This document shows, piece by piece, positions 26,642 through 35,234 of a stretch of DNA of 64,000 nt. Where the stretch lies: the NCBI GenBank assembly GCA_024123915.1, contig CP099650.1, forward strand, positions 5,208,001 to 5,272,000, in the 5' to 3' direction. Made by a program: the position numbers and the translations under genes. The notes beneath the pieces were generated by a model that did not search any database, was not told the origin of the DNA, and worked only from the letters and a program-made list of their open reading frames with translations. Origin of the DNA: Oxalobacteraceae bacterium OTU3CAMAD1. Lineage in GTDB: Bacteria; Pseudomonadota; Gammaproteobacteria; Burkholderiales; Burkholderiaceae_D. Every line of letters begins with the position of its first letter. The first letter of the stretch is position 1.

Positions 26642-26691
26642 TCTCGACGGGGGATTTGAGGGTGTATGTACTTTTCTCGCGCCCAAACGAC

Positions 26692-26714
26692 AACACCGCC
26701 ATGTCGGCGGTGTT
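26692..26714. terminator. Hairpin between divergent ends, possible terminator
   Basis: Perfect 9-bp stem AACACCGCC / GGCGGTGTT with a 5-nt loop, placed 25 nt beyond the stop of the minus-strand GlsB-like gene. The T run is short (four T on the plus strand), so termination strength is uncertain. Confidence 0.45.
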
Positions 26715-26739
26715 TTCATCCTGCGCGTGACTACGGCTG

Positions 26740-27009
26740 TTAGCGCGCTCGTCCACGGAAGACGAGGTTGGCAATCGCCAGCAGCACCACTGCGCCGAGG
26801 AACGAGACGCCCAGCGAACCGAGACTGAAGTCGCCATCGTTGATGGTGCCCGTGCCCAACAACGGAGCGATCACCAGGCCGCCGAGGAAGGCGCCGACAA
26901 TACCGACGATCACGTTAAGGAAGATTCCTTGTTGCGCGTCCGTGTTCATGACCTTGCTGGCAATCCAACCCAGCAAACCACCGATAACAATCCATCCGAT
27001 AAAGTTCAT
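26740..27009 (-). CDS. GlsB/YeaQ/YmgE-family stress membrane protein
   Basis: 89 residues, start ATG 27009 after a GGGAGAA site. Three glycine-rich hydrophobic helices (about 3-20, 28-50, 62-83) with 'GxxxGxxxS' packing, the usual length and layout of the transglycosylase-associated (YeaQ/YmgE) family of small inner-membrane proteins induced by stress in stationary phase. It is followed upstream by another small stress-like gene at 27059-27229, in the same orientation. No biochemical activity is known for the family with certainty. Confidence 0.88.
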   Translation of the reverse strand: MNFIGWIVIGGLLGWIASKVMNTDAQQGIFLNVIVGIVGAFLGGLVIAPLLGTGTINDGDFSLGSLGVSFLGAVVLLAIANLVFRGRAR

Positions 27010-27058
27010 TTTTCTTCTCCCTGACTATTGAATTGAGCGTTTTACACTGAGTGCTTAC

Positions 27059-27229
27059 TTAGTGCTTGCGCGCTTGTTTTTTACCGCCGCCCGCGCCTTT
27101 GCCGGTATCGGCTTTGGTGTGGCTTGCGGCATCCTTGCCAGCTTTCGCTTTTGCCGGGCTGCCGGAACTGTTACCGGACTGCTCGGCGGATTGTTTGTTG
27201 CCACCGCCCGACTGCTTTTCCTTGGTCAT
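27059..27229 (-). CDS. Small Lys/Gly/Ser-rich basic protein
   Basis: 56 residues from ATG 27229, chosen because GGAG lies 6 nt upstream; the longer frame to 27313 lacks such a site. The composition is almost only Lys, Gly, Ser, Ala, Gln and Asn with 'KQSGGGNKQ' and 'GGGKKQARKH', so it is predicted to be disordered. It resembles the low-complexity stress proteins of this group, such as the KGG protein at 51220-51606, but has no true KGG repeat. It is 49 nt before the GlsB-like gene and may share a transcript. Function unknown; DNA or membrane surface binding is only a guess. Confidence 0.6.
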   Translation of the reverse strand: MTKEKQSGGGNKQSAEQSGNSSGSPAKAKAGKDAASHTKADTGKGAGGGKKQARKH

Positions 27230-27367
27230 TTTCATCTCCAAATAATCAACGGTTGTGGCGTCTTCCATCGGCATCGCCACTTGCCGCGTCGACAAACGAT
27301 CCGACCAGTGCATTCTACGACTGACTCAGCCGGACCTTGTCAGCCCACCGCTGCTGTTGACGTAGGA

Positions 27368-29155
27368 CTACGGCGCATCGTGGCTCCGGTCCGGCTCGGG
27401 GGCGCTGTTGCGCGTGGCCGCGCTGATCTGCGCCAGCGGCACCTTGGGGCTGCGGTCGGCGTTCAGCAAGCCGTTGGTTTCCTGGAAGGTGTCGGCGAAC
27501 TGGGTGTAGCAAAAACCGCTGAACATCACCGTCTCGTTGACCACCTTGAGCAAGGTGCGATACCGGTTCAGATAGGTCTCGGCGTCGCCCACGCGCGAAT
27601 AGCCCCAGGTGTGGTGCGCCGGCGCGTTCGGATCGAAGGCGATGCCGCCGAACTCGGTCAGCACGATCGGCTGGCCCCGGTGCGGGAAGCCGTCCAGGGT
27701 CAGGATGCGCCCGCCCGGACGGCGCTGGTCGAACAAGGTGCGCACCGGATCGGTGACGGCGTAGCGCTGCTGCAGCTTCTCCGGATCGGCGTCGTAATCG
27801 TGGATGCCCAGGATGTCGGTGGCCGACGCCTCCCAGCCGTCGTTGCCGATCACCGGCCGCGTGGCGTCGAGCATGCGCGTCATGTGGTACAGCGCCTCGA
27901 CGGCGTTGCGGTGCGCCTGCGTCGACGTCAGGTTAGGCACGCCCCACGATTCATTGAAAGGCACCCACACGATCACGCACGGATGGCTATAGTCGCGTTC
28001 GATCGCCTCGGTCCACTCCTTGATCAGCCGCGTCATCGCACGCGGGCTGAAGGCGTACGCCGACGGCATCTCCTCCCACACCAGCAGTCCGAGCTTGTCG
28101 GCCCAGTACAGGTAGCGCGGGTCCTCGATCTTCTGGTGCTTGCGCACGCCGTTGAAGCCCATCTCCTTGGCCAGCTCGACGTCGCGGCGCAGCGCCTCGT
28201 CGGACGGCGCCGTCATCAGCGTGTCGGGCCAGTAGCCCTGGTCGAGCACCAGCCGCAGCGGATACGGCCGGCCGTTGAGCATGAAGCGGTCGCGGTTGAT
28301 CGCCACGGAGCGCAGCGCCGTGTACGAGCGCACCGTGTCGAGCACCTCGTCGCCGCAGTACAAGGTCAGCTCCGCGTCCAGCAAGGTCGGCCGTTCCGGG
28401 CTCCACAACAAGTCGTTGCGCGAGTCGTCGATGCCCGGGTCCGACAGCACGATCTTGCGGTTGGCCGCCCGCCCCACCAGCAGGTAACGGTCGGCCGCCA
28501 GCAGCACGCCGTTGTGCAGCAGCCGCACCGACACCGCCAGGTTGTTGCGGATATCGCCGCCGGCGAGCACCTCGCAGCCCATTTCGAAGCCGTCGAACAC
28601 CGGCGTCCAGCGCAGCGAGCCGATGTAGGTCGCCGGCAGCGCCTCGATCCACACCGTTTGCCAGATGCCGGTGGTGCGCGGATACCAGATCGAGTGCGGC
28701 TCCGGCTGCCAGTCCTGCTTGCCGCGCGGCTTGGCCAGGTCGCCCGGATCGTCCTCGACATGCACGACGATAGTCTGTGTCGGCCCCTCCACCAGCGCGT
28801 CGGTGATGTCGGCGTGGAACGGCGTGTGCCCACCCTCGTGCTCCGCCACCAGCACGCCGTTGACCCAGACGCGCGCATGGTAGTCGACGGCGCCGAAATG
28901 CAGCATCGTGTGGGCGCCACGCTGATCGAGATCAAACGTGCGTCGGTACCAGCACGCCATGTGGAACGACTCATCGCCGATGCCGCTGGCCTTCGATTCC
29001 GGCGCGAACGGCACGTTGATGCGCGCGCTCCAATCGATCGGATCGCCCACGTGGCTGAAGCGCTGCTCGTGGTCGAAGGCGAACTCCCACTCGCCGTTCA
29101 AGGACTGCCACGCGTCGCGTACCAGTTGCGGTCTCGGATATTCAAACTGGCTCAT
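27368..29155 (-). CDS. Glycoside hydrolase family 2 protein (beta-galactosidase/glucuronidase-like)
   Basis: 595 residues from ATG 29155 (AAGGA upstream); the frame is open to 29260 without support. Domains in order: sugar-binding jelly roll (1-180, 'SLNGEWEF' opening), immunoglobulin-like domain (about 180-285) and the TIM barrel with acid/base Glu402 in 'VPFNESWG' and nucleophile Glu501 in 'LTEFGG'. No signal peptide, so it acts in the cytoplasm on imported oligosaccharides. At 595 residues it is near beta-glucuronidase in size and far shorter than LacZ. It is divergent from the glycosyltransferase fusion; the sugar specificity cannot be read. Confidence 0.88.
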   Translation of the reverse strand: MSQFEYPRPQLVRDAWQSLNGEWEFAFDHEQRFSHVGDPIDWSARINVPFAPESKASGIGDESFHMACWYRRTFDLDQRGAHTMLHFGAVDYHARVWVNGVLVAEHEGGHTPFHADITDALVEGPTQTIVVHVEDDPGDLAKPRGKQDWQPEPHSIWYPRTTGIWQTVWIEALPATYIGSLRWTPVFDGFEMGCEVLAGGDIRNNLAVSVRLLHNGVLLAADRYLLVGRAANRKIVLSDPGIDDSRNDLLWSPERPTLLDAELTLYCGDEVLDTVRSYTALRSVAINRDRFMLNGRPYPLRLVLDQGYWPDTLMTAPSDEALRRDVELAKEMGFNGVRKHQKIEDPRYLYWADKLGLLVWEEMPSAYAFSPRAMTRLIKEWTEAIERDYSHPCVIVWVPFNESWGVPNLTSTQAHRNAVEALYHMTRMLDATRPVIGNDGWEASATDILGIHDYDADPEKLQQRYAVTDPVRTLFDQRRPGGRILTLDGFPHRGQPIVLTEFGGIAFDPNAPAHHTWGYSRVGDAETYLNRYRTLLKVVNETVMFSGFCYTQFADTFQETNGLLNADRSPKVPLAQISAATRNSAPEPDRSHDAP

Positions 29156-29546
29156 GCGCATCCTTTTCGTCGATGCCGCGCCGATTGCGCGGCGAAAAAA
29201 GAATGCTAGCAATCTTAGCCGCGCCACGCATTCCAATTCCGCTTGGAAAAGCAAATTCATGGTGAAAATACCGCGATAGTGCAGCTAATTTACAACTGCT
29301 TTTCCCAGCGGAATTGAAATGAAAAATCACCCAATCGTTGCTACGATTGGTGACAGATTATTTCTATCGCGATAGCAGCTCCACCGCACAGAAATCGTCG
29401 CATCCGTAAGCGATTATTCCAGCCTCGACTTCGCATACAGCCTTTACGTTCAACCTCCGCCGCGATCCATGGAAGCGAACGCTAGCGCTCTTTGCCGGCC
29501 AGGCGAGCTAACTATTCACGACCCGCGAGGGCACAGGGAGAACTTC
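29156..29546. other. 391-bp divergent control region with two palindromes
   Basis: No gene. It separates the GH2 gene (minus) from the glycosyltransferase fusion (plus). It holds a perfect inverted repeat CCAATCGT-N4-ACGATTGG (29331-29350) and the palindrome CTATCGCGATAG (29364-29375), both candidate operators. The region is AT-richer than its surroundings. No convincing -35/-10 pair at ideal spacing was found. Confidence 0.5.
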
Positions 29547-32174
29547 ATGAAAACCATCATCGTCTTTTGTCATCTGCGCTGGGACTTCGTCTTTCAGCGC
29601 CCGCAACAACTCCTGTCGCGCCTGGCACAACATTACAAAATCGCCTTTGTCGAAGAGCCGGTTTTCCATGAAGGCGAAAGTTTCCTGCAGAGCTCGTCAC
29701 CCGCGCCCAACATCACCGTTTATCGTCCGCACACGCCGGTTCAGGCGCCCGGCTTCCATGACGACCAGATACCGCTGCTGCAACCGCTGCTGGCCGAGCT
29801 CAGCCGTGGTGACGAAGCCCCCATCGTCTGGTTCTACACGCCGATGGCGCTGCCGCTGCTGCCGCCGCTGCACGCCGGCCTGGTGGTCTACGATTGCATG
29901 GATGAACTCTCCGCGTTCAAGAACCCGCCCAAGCAACTGCTGCAACGCGAGACGGCGCTGCTCAAGATCGCCGACCTGGTCTTCACCGGGGGCCCCAGTC
30001 TGTACGAGGCCAAGCGCGGCCGCCACGACAACGCCCACTGCTTCCCCAGCAGCGTCGACGCCGCCCACTTCCACCAGGCGCTCGACCGTGGCAACGCCCA
30101 TCCGCTGCACGCGGGCATCCCGGGTCCACGCCTGGGCTACTACGGCGTCATCGATGAGCGCTTCGACGCCCCGCTGCTCGCCGCGCTGGCCGACGCCCAT
30201 CCGGAGTGGCAACTGGTGATGGTCGGCCCGGTCGTGAAGATCGATCCAGCGTCGCTGCCGCAACGGCAAAACATCCACTACCTGGGCCAGCAGTCGTACC
30301 AGGACCTGCCGCGCTTCCTGGCCGGCTGGGATGTGTGCCTGCTGCCGTTCGCGCTCAACGAGGCGACCCGCTACATCAGCCCGACCAAGGTGCTGGAATA
30401 CATGGCGGCCGAACTGCCGGCCGTCAGCACCGCCATCAAGGATGTCGAAGATCCCTATAGCGACATCGTCTGGGTGGCGCACAGCCACGCGGAATTCATC
30501 GAATCTTGCGAGGCGGCGCTGGCGATGACGCCCGTGCTGCGCTCGGCCCTGAACGAGAAGATGCGTGCCGTGGTCGACAAAACCTCGTGGGAAGCGACCG
30601 CCGACGCCATGCGCACGCTGCTGGCCAACACGCCGCCGTCCGGCAAAGGCGCCAAGCTGAGCCAGCAGGACGGCACGCGCGTCGCCGCTGCCGCCGAGGT
30701 GGCGGCCGGCAGCGCCGTCGTCAATCCGATGCGCCAGGCGTCGGCCGCGCAACGCACCGGCTGCCTGATCCTCGGCGCCGGCCCGACCGGCCTGTCGGCG
30801 GCCTACCACCTCGGCGCCGACACCGTGCTGCTGGAGCGTAACGCCACCGTCGGCGGCTGGTGCCGCTCGATCCAGGACCAGGGCTTCACCTTCGACTACG
30901 CCGGTCACATCATGTTCTCCAACGACCCGTATGTGCTCAAACTGTATGACATCCTGCTCGGCGACAACCAGCACTGGCAGATGCGCGAGGCCTGGGTCTA
31001 CAGCAAGCAGGTGTTCACCCGCTATCCGTTCCAGGGCGCGCTGTACGGCCTGCCGCCGGCCGTCATCAAGGAATGCATCGTCGGCGCCATCGAATCGCGC
31101 TACGGGCTGACTGAGAAGGCGGAAAGCTGCGCCAGCGCCGATGTCGAGGATTGCTGCGCCGACGGCACCGCCGATGTCGCCAACAGCAGCGCCAGCGCGA
31201 TGTCGACCGCCGCCAAGGGCGAGGACTTCGAACACTTTATCTACCGCGTCTGGGGCGCAGGCATCGCGCGCCACTTTGCCATCCCGTACAACAAGAAATT
31301 GTGGACGGTGCCGCTGAAGGAAATGGAAACCTCGTGGCTGGGCGGACGCGTGCCGCTGCCGGACCTGAACCAGATCATCGAGGGCGCGCTGGAGCCGGTC
31401 GCCAAGCCGATGGGACCGAACGCCCGCTTCGGCTACCCCAAGCGCGGCGGCTTCCAGGCGCTGGTCTCGGGCTTCCTGCCGCACATACGCGGCAAGATCG
31501 AGCTCAACGCGGACGCGGTGTGCGTCCTGCCGGACGAGCACACGGTGGTGCTGGCCGACGGCCGCCGTCTGCAATATGAGCAGTTGATCAGCACCATGCC
31601 GCTGCCGGAATTGGTGCGGCTGGTCGGCAACGCGGCGCCGCCGGAGGTCCGGCGGGCGGCGGATGGACTGAAACATATCTCGATTCGCTGCGTCAACATT
31701 GGCATTGCCCGCACGGATGTCACCGACAAGCATTGGATCTACTATCCGGAGGACAGCATCTTCCACCGTATCTTCGTGCAGGGCAACGCCAGCCCCGAAT
31801 GCAACGCGCCCGGGGGATTCGGTTTCACCTGCGAAATCTCGTATTCACCGTGGAAACCTTTGCCGCTGGATGGCGAGGAGCTGATCGAGCGGTGCATCCA
31901 GGACTGCATCAAGGTCGGCATGATGCGCGAGGATGACCGGGTGATCACGGCCAACCAGGTCGACATGCCGTATGCGTATGTGGTGTACGACCATGCGCGG
32001 GCGGAGAATGTGGCCACGGTGCGAGCTTGGATGGAACAGCACGATATCGTGTTGGCCGGACGTTATAGCGAGTGGGAGTATTACAACTCGGATCACGCCT
32101 TCCTAGCGGGGAAAAAAGCGGCCGAGCGGGTGCAGGCCAACCGGGGTGAAAGCGCCAAGACGGCCGAGTCGTAA
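29547..32174 (+). CDS. Fusion: group 1 glycosyltransferase + UDP-galactopyranose-mutase-like flavoprotein
   Basis: 875 residues from ATG 29547, with AGGGAG 6 nt upstream (an earlier in-frame ATG at 29469 lacks a site). Residues 1-360 are a GT-B glycosyltransferase-like domain ('WDFVFQRPQQLLSRLA', and the donor-site region 'YISPTKVLEYMAA' near 276-288). After a 40-residue Ala/Gly-rich linker a second protein begins: FAD fold GAGPTG (410-415), 'GGWCRSIQDQGFTFDYAGHIMFS' region and a C-terminal 'RYSEWEYYNSDHAFLAGKKAA'-type FAD motif, as in UDP-galactopyranose mutase/protoporphyrinogen-oxidase relatives. A Cys/Ser/Ala-rich insert lies at about 528-562. It probably makes or transfers an unusual surface sugar. 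These activities are usually separate genes. Confidence 0.85.
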   Translation: MKTIIVFCHLRWDFVFQRPQQLLSRLAQHYKIAFVEEPVFHEGESFLQSSSPAPNITVYRPHTPVQAPGFHDDQIPLLQPLLAELSRGDEAPIVWFYTPMALPLLPPLHAGLVVYDCMDELSAFKNPPKQLLQRETALLKIADLVFTGGPSLYEAKRGRHDNAHCFPSSVDAAHFHQALDRGNAHPLHAGIPGPRLGYYGVIDERFDAPLLAALADAHPEWQLVMVGPVVKIDPASLPQRQNIHYLGQQSYQDLPRFLAGWDVCLLPFALNEATRYISPTKVLEYMAAELPAVSTAIKDVEDPYSDIVWVAHSHAEFIESCEAALAMTPVLRSALNEKMRAVVDKTSWEATADAMRTLLANTPPSGKGAKLSQQDGTRVAAAAEVAAGSAVVNPMRQASAAQRTGCLILGAGPTGLSAAYHLGADTVLLERNATVGGWCRSIQDQGFTFDYAGHIMFSNDPYVLKLYDILLGDNQHWQMREAWVYSKQVFTRYPFQGALYGLPPAVIKECIVGAIESRYGLTEKAESCASADVEDCCADGTADVANSSASAMSTAAKGEDFEHFIYRVWGAGIARHFAIPYNKKLWTVPLKEMETSWLGGRVPLPDLNQIIEGALEPVAKPMGPNARFGYPKRGGFQALVSGFLPHIRGKIELNADAVCVLPDEHTVVLADGRRLQYEQLISTMPLPELVRLVGNAAPPEVRRAADGLKHISIRCVNIGIARTDVTDKHWIYYPEDSIFHRIFVQGNASPECNAPGGFGFTCEISYSPWKPLPLDGEELIERCIQDCIKVGMMREDDRVITANQVDMPYAYVVYDHARAENVATVRAWMEQHDIVLAGRYSEWEYYNSDHAFLAGKKAAERVQANRGESAKTAES

Positions 32175-32184
32175 TCACGGAAGC

Positions 32185-32280
32185 ACGTAGGGCGGATTAG
32201 GCGGCACGCCGTAATCGGCCAAGTATGCGCGATCGGCGACGCATGCATGGCCGATTACGCTGCGCTAATCCGCCCTACGT
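32185..32280. repeat. Dispersed extragenic hairpin element, full copy with altered centre
   Basis: Begins ACGTAGGGCGGATTAGG and ends with its inverted form TAATCCGCCCTACGT; the centre differs from the copy at 54599. It immediately follows the fusion gene and abuts the 41-bp tandem array. It may act as a transcription end or mRNA stabiliser. Confidence 0.75.
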
Positions 32281-32284
32281 GTCT

Positions 32285-32500
32285 CCACGATTTTTCGTCG
32301 GCGCCGGCCGTCGGCACCGGCGGCGTTTCCACGGTTTTTCGTCGGCGCCGGCCATCGGCGGCGGCGTCGCCACGGTTTTTCGTCGGAGTCGGCCATCGGC
32401 GGCGTCGCCATGGTTTTTCGTCGGCGCCGGCCATCGGGGGGCGGCGTCGCCACGGTTTTTTGTCGGCGCCGGCCGTTGACGGCGGCATCGCCACGGTTCC
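32285..32500. repeat. Imperfect tandem array, five units of about 41 bp
   Basis: Units begin CCACGGTTTTTCGTCGG (first CCACGA) at 32285, 32329, 32370, 32408 and 32450, with a last partial start at 32491; unit lengths are 44, 41, 38, 42 and 41. Each continues with CGCCGGCC and a variable GGC-rich part. It is bracketed by two copies of the extragenic element. Frames crossing it translate to Arg/Pro-rich repeats and are not genes. Confidence 0.8.
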
Positions 32501-32538
32501 ACGTAGGGCGGATTAGGCGGAACGCCGTAATCGGCCAT
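32501..32538. repeat. Dispersed extragenic hairpin element, left half
   Basis: ACGTAGGGCGGATTAGGCGG followed by the AACGCCGTAATCGGCCAT segment, same as the left arm of the copy at 54599-54682. It closes the tandem array on its right. Confidence 0.75.
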
Positions 32539-32612
32539 TTGAAAGCCGCCCGGGGCCCCAATGCAAACCAGCAATGTAAGCTCTGTCTTACACAAACACA
32601 GGGGAACGCCCC

Positions 32613-32641
32613 TTGGGCGCGTCCCCTGCTGCTGGGATAAT
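32613..32641 (+). promoter_or_regulatory. Promoter-like -35/-10 before the iron redox enzyme gene
   Basis: TTGGGC (32613-32618), exact 17-nt spacer, GATAAT (32636-32641), 54 nt before the start at 32695. A TGTAAG-N6-CTTACA dyad lies just upstream (32574-32591). Confidence 0.5.
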
Positions 32642-32694
32642 CTACCGACTATATAGACGAGCTTGATGCCGTCTCACTTTTTCGGAAGAACATC

Positions 32695-34170
32695 ATGTCC
32701 CTACTCGCCCAGGCATTGCCAGACAGCATCGCCACTAAAAGCAACACCAGCGCCGCACCCGTCCCCAGCGCCGTCTACCGCGCTCTGTCGCCCGGCGTAC
32801 CTGTCGGCAACGACCGCGCAATGGCCCGCACCTTCCTGGAACAGCAGCTGCAGCAAGCCCGCCTGCTCAGCTCCGACCTGCCCGACAACACGGCGGACAT
32901 GGAAACCTGGATCACCGAACGCTCCGAAGCGATCGGCGCCGAATACAACGCCTACCTCAAGCAACGCCGCGACGGCGCCCCTCGCCGCTACTTCAGCACC
33001 AAGGCACACGCGCTGTTCTTCCTCAAGCACGTGGCCCCGACCAAGCTGGTCGATGGCGCCTGGCTGTACGGCGTACTCGAACGCTGGGACGACCCCGACT
33101 TCCGCCCGCTGATCCAAACCTACCTGGAAGAACTGGGCGACGGCGTGCCGGACAAAAACCACGTCGTGCTGTACAAAAAACTGCTGGCCAGCCACGGCTG
33201 CGACCAGTGGCAGGATGTCGAGGAAACCCACTTCGTGCAAGGCGCGATCCAGCTCGCGCTGGCCTACGACGCCGAACACTTCCTGCCGGAGATCATCGGC
33301 TACAACCTCGGCTACGAACAGCTGCCGCTGCACCTGTTGATCACCGCCTACGAGTTGAACGAGCTCGGCATCGATCCCTACTACTTCACCTTGCACATCA
33401 CCGTCGACAACGGCGGCACCGGCCACGCGTTCAAGGCTGTGCAGGCACTGCAACAATTGCTGCCACGCTGCGGCGACACGGCCGCCTTCCTGCGCCGCGT
33501 GCAGGACGGCTACCGCCTCAACGACCTGGGCGCCAGCACCAATTCCGTCATCGCCGAGTTCGACCTGGAGGCCGAGCTGGTGCACATCATGGCGGCGAAA
33601 AGTGTCGTCGGCAAGAACATGCATTCCGACTATTGCCGCGTGGGCGGCCGTGGCATCAACGACTGGCTGTCCGATCCAAAACAGATTCCGGCCATGCTGG
33701 GCGAACTGGAAAAAGCCGGCTGGATCCAGCGCGGCCAACCGGCCGACAACAGCCGCTTCTGGCGCCTGATCCAGAGCGAGCGCGCCGAGATGTTCGGCGT
33801 CTTCAGCGCCTACGAGCAACAAATCCTGAGCGACTGGATCGCCACCGCGCCTGGTGAGTCTGACACCCCTGCGGTGCCAGCGGCCCGCACGCCGAGCTTC
33901 CGCGCCCGCCAGCGCGCGCTCGACACGCTGGGCCTGCATCACAGCCCGCGCAGCGGCCCGATGCGTGGCGTAATTCGCCATCACCCCACCGACACTAGCG
34001 CCAACGACGACGAGGCCATCGGCGAACTGCGCCAACTCGAATTGCAAGTCGCATCAATGGGCAACAAGCAGGCGGCGATGCGCCTGCTGCAATCTTTGAT
34101 GACGCCGGCGCGCCACCACAGCGCCGTCGGTCTGATGGCAACCCGCCTGTTCCGCCAGTTGATCGATTGA
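32695..34170 (+). CDS. Iron-containing redox enzyme family protein (haem-oxygenase-like)
   Basis: 491 residues from ATG 32695 with GGAAGAA upstream. Residues about 95-300 fit the haem-oxygenase-like fold of the Haem_oxygenas_2/HDO group: Glu145/146 before 'GDG' and His156 in the first core helix, Glu208 and His213 in 'GYEQLPLH', and His234, Asp238 and His244 in 'LHITVDNGGTGH'. Such ligands would bind a diiron or mononuclear iron centre; relatives carry out O2-dependent N-oxygenation or C-C cleavage. A 200-residue C-terminal extension has no recognised domain. It stands alone between the repeat array and the CheB-like gene. The substrate is unknown; no biosynthetic partners are adjacent. Confidence 0.75.
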   Translation: MSLLAQALPDSIATKSNTSAAPVPSAVYRALSPGVPVGNDRAMARTFLEQQLQQARLLSSDLPDNTADMETWITERSEAIGAEYNAYLKQRRDGAPRRYFSTKAHALFFLKHVAPTKLVDGAWLYGVLERWDDPDFRPLIQTYLEELGDGVPDKNHVVLYKKLLASHGCDQWQDVEETHFVQGAIQLALAYDAEHFLPEIIGYNLGYEQLPLHLLITAYELNELGIDPYYFTLHITVDNGGTGHAFKAVQALQQLLPRCGDTAAFLRRVQDGYRLNDLGASTNSVIAEFDLEAELVHIMAAKSVVGKNMHSDYCRVGGRGINDWLSDPKQIPAMLGELEKAGWIQRGQPADNSRFWRLIQSERAEMFGVFSAYEQQILSDWIATAPGESDTPAVPAARTPSFRARQRALDTLGLHHSPRSGPMRGVIRHHPTDTSANDDEAIGELRQLELQVASMGNKQAAMRLLQSLMTPARHHSAVGLMATRLFRQLID

Positions 34171-34184
34171 TCGATTGATCGATT
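34161..34184. repeat. Three copies of the 8-mer GATCGATT
   Basis: Perfect short tandem repeat over the last two codons and stop of the iron redox enzyme gene. A change in copy number would not alter the protein, because the stop is in the first copy. Confidence 0.7.
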
Positions 34185-34206
34185 GCTCGACGGATCGACT
34201 GATCCG

Positions 34207-35196
34207 CTACTTGCCGCCGGTCAGCAGCGCGCGCAGGGCTTCGGCTTCCGCGCGCGCCTGTTGCGCCAGCGCTACGTAGCCTGGTTCCGGCACCAGACTG
34301 CGCGCGGAAAACTCGGCGGCCAGTTGCTCGGCCAGGCTCTCCTTCTCCTGCACCGCCCGCAAGGCTTTCGACAAGGCCGCCTCGATGGCCTCCTCTTGTT
34401 CCCGAAGCAAACTGAGCAACGTGTAACTGTGGCCGGTATGGCAGCGGAAACGGCACAACTGCGCATTATTCAGCGAAAACAGGCTGCCGCCGCATTCCGG
34501 ACAGGTATAGGGCGACGGCGTGGCGATACGCTTGAGCTGCTTCATTTCGCCGCCGCCGGACGCGAACCGGTTTTCCACCGTCAGCCACTCCGGCGCTTCC
34601 GCCGCGCCGTTCACCACGCGCTCCGACAGCCCTGCGGCCCACTCGACCAGCGCGCCGGCGATGCCGGCCAGCGGCAGGCACCGGTCCACTTCAACCTGCT
34701 CAAGGGCGTGGCGCGGCATGTCCGACGCGCTGGCATCGGCGGGGTCCTGCACGATGGCGGTCCCGCCGCACGTCTTGATTGCCGCCAAGCCGGCCACGCC
34801 GTCGTCGAGGAAACCGGTCAGTATCACGCCGGCGGCGCCCCCGGCGTAAGCGATCGCGGCAGAACGGAACAGCGGGTCGATCGCCGGCCGCGAATGGTTT
34901 TCCCGAGGGCCGTGCACCAGCACGGCGCGCACAGCATCGCCGTCGCGCTCGACCATCAGATGGCGGCCAGGCTGAGCGACCAACACCATGCCTGGTGCCA
35001 GCGCTTCGCCGTCGGCGGCGTGGCGCACCGGCAAGGCGCAACTACGTGCCAGGATGCTCGGCAGCACACTGGGATGGTCGCCGATATGCATCACAATCAG
35101 TATTGGCGCGGGAAAGTCGCCCGGCAGTCCCGCCAGAATCTCCGTCAATGCCGCCACGCCCCCGGCGGAAGCGCCCACCACAACCACTCCGTTCAT
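34207..35196 (-). CDS. Stand-alone CheB-type methylesterase with C-terminal Cys/His motif
   Basis: 329 residues from ATG 35196 with AAGGGA upstream. There is no receiver domain: it opens directly with the catalytic CheB fold, Ser10 in 'VVGASAGG', a His in 'VMHIGDH' and an Asp in 'LTGFLDDGVAG', the expected triad. It removes methyl groups from (or deamidates) chemoreceptor glutamates. After residue 190 it carries a CPECGG...CRFRCHTGHSY pattern, likely a small zinc-binding site, and a helical tail (about 265-329). It is 38 nt after the giant CheB/CheR kinase gene in the same direction, so both probably work in one signalling system; regulation must come from a partner, as it lacks a receiver. 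Confidence 0.87.
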   Translation of the reverse strand: MNGVVVVGASAGGVAALTEILAGLPGDFPAPILIVMHIGDHPSVLPSILARSCALPVRHAADGEALAPGMVLVAQPGRHLMVERDGDAVRAVLVHGPRENHSRPAIDPLFRSAAIAYAGGAAGVILTGFLDDGVAGLAAIKTCGGTAIVQDPADASASDMPRHALEQVEVDRCLPLAGIAGALVEWAAGLSERVVNGAAEAPEWLTVENRFASGGGEMKQLKRIATPSPYTCPECGGSLFSLNNAQLCRFRCHTGHSYTLLSLLREQEEAIEAALSKALRAVQEKESLAEQLAAEFSARSLVPEPGYVALAQQARAEAEALRALLTGGK

Positions 35197-35234
35197 CGTT
35201 TCCCTTCCGGCGCGCCACGCGCCCGCCGATTTTA

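Noticed and set aside
32285..32500. Possible CRISPR array
   Set aside because: The units are contiguous imperfect repeats with no unique spacers of constant length, and no cas genes are present.
32225..32595. Short Arg/Pro-rich frames across the tandem array, which could be read as a repeat protein
   Set aside because: Open on several frames of both strands at once, no ribosome site, and unit lengths that are not all multiples of three.
34161..34184. Phase-variable repeat controlling the iron redox enzyme
   Set aside because: The stop codon lies in the first 8-mer copy, so copy-number change does not affect the frame.
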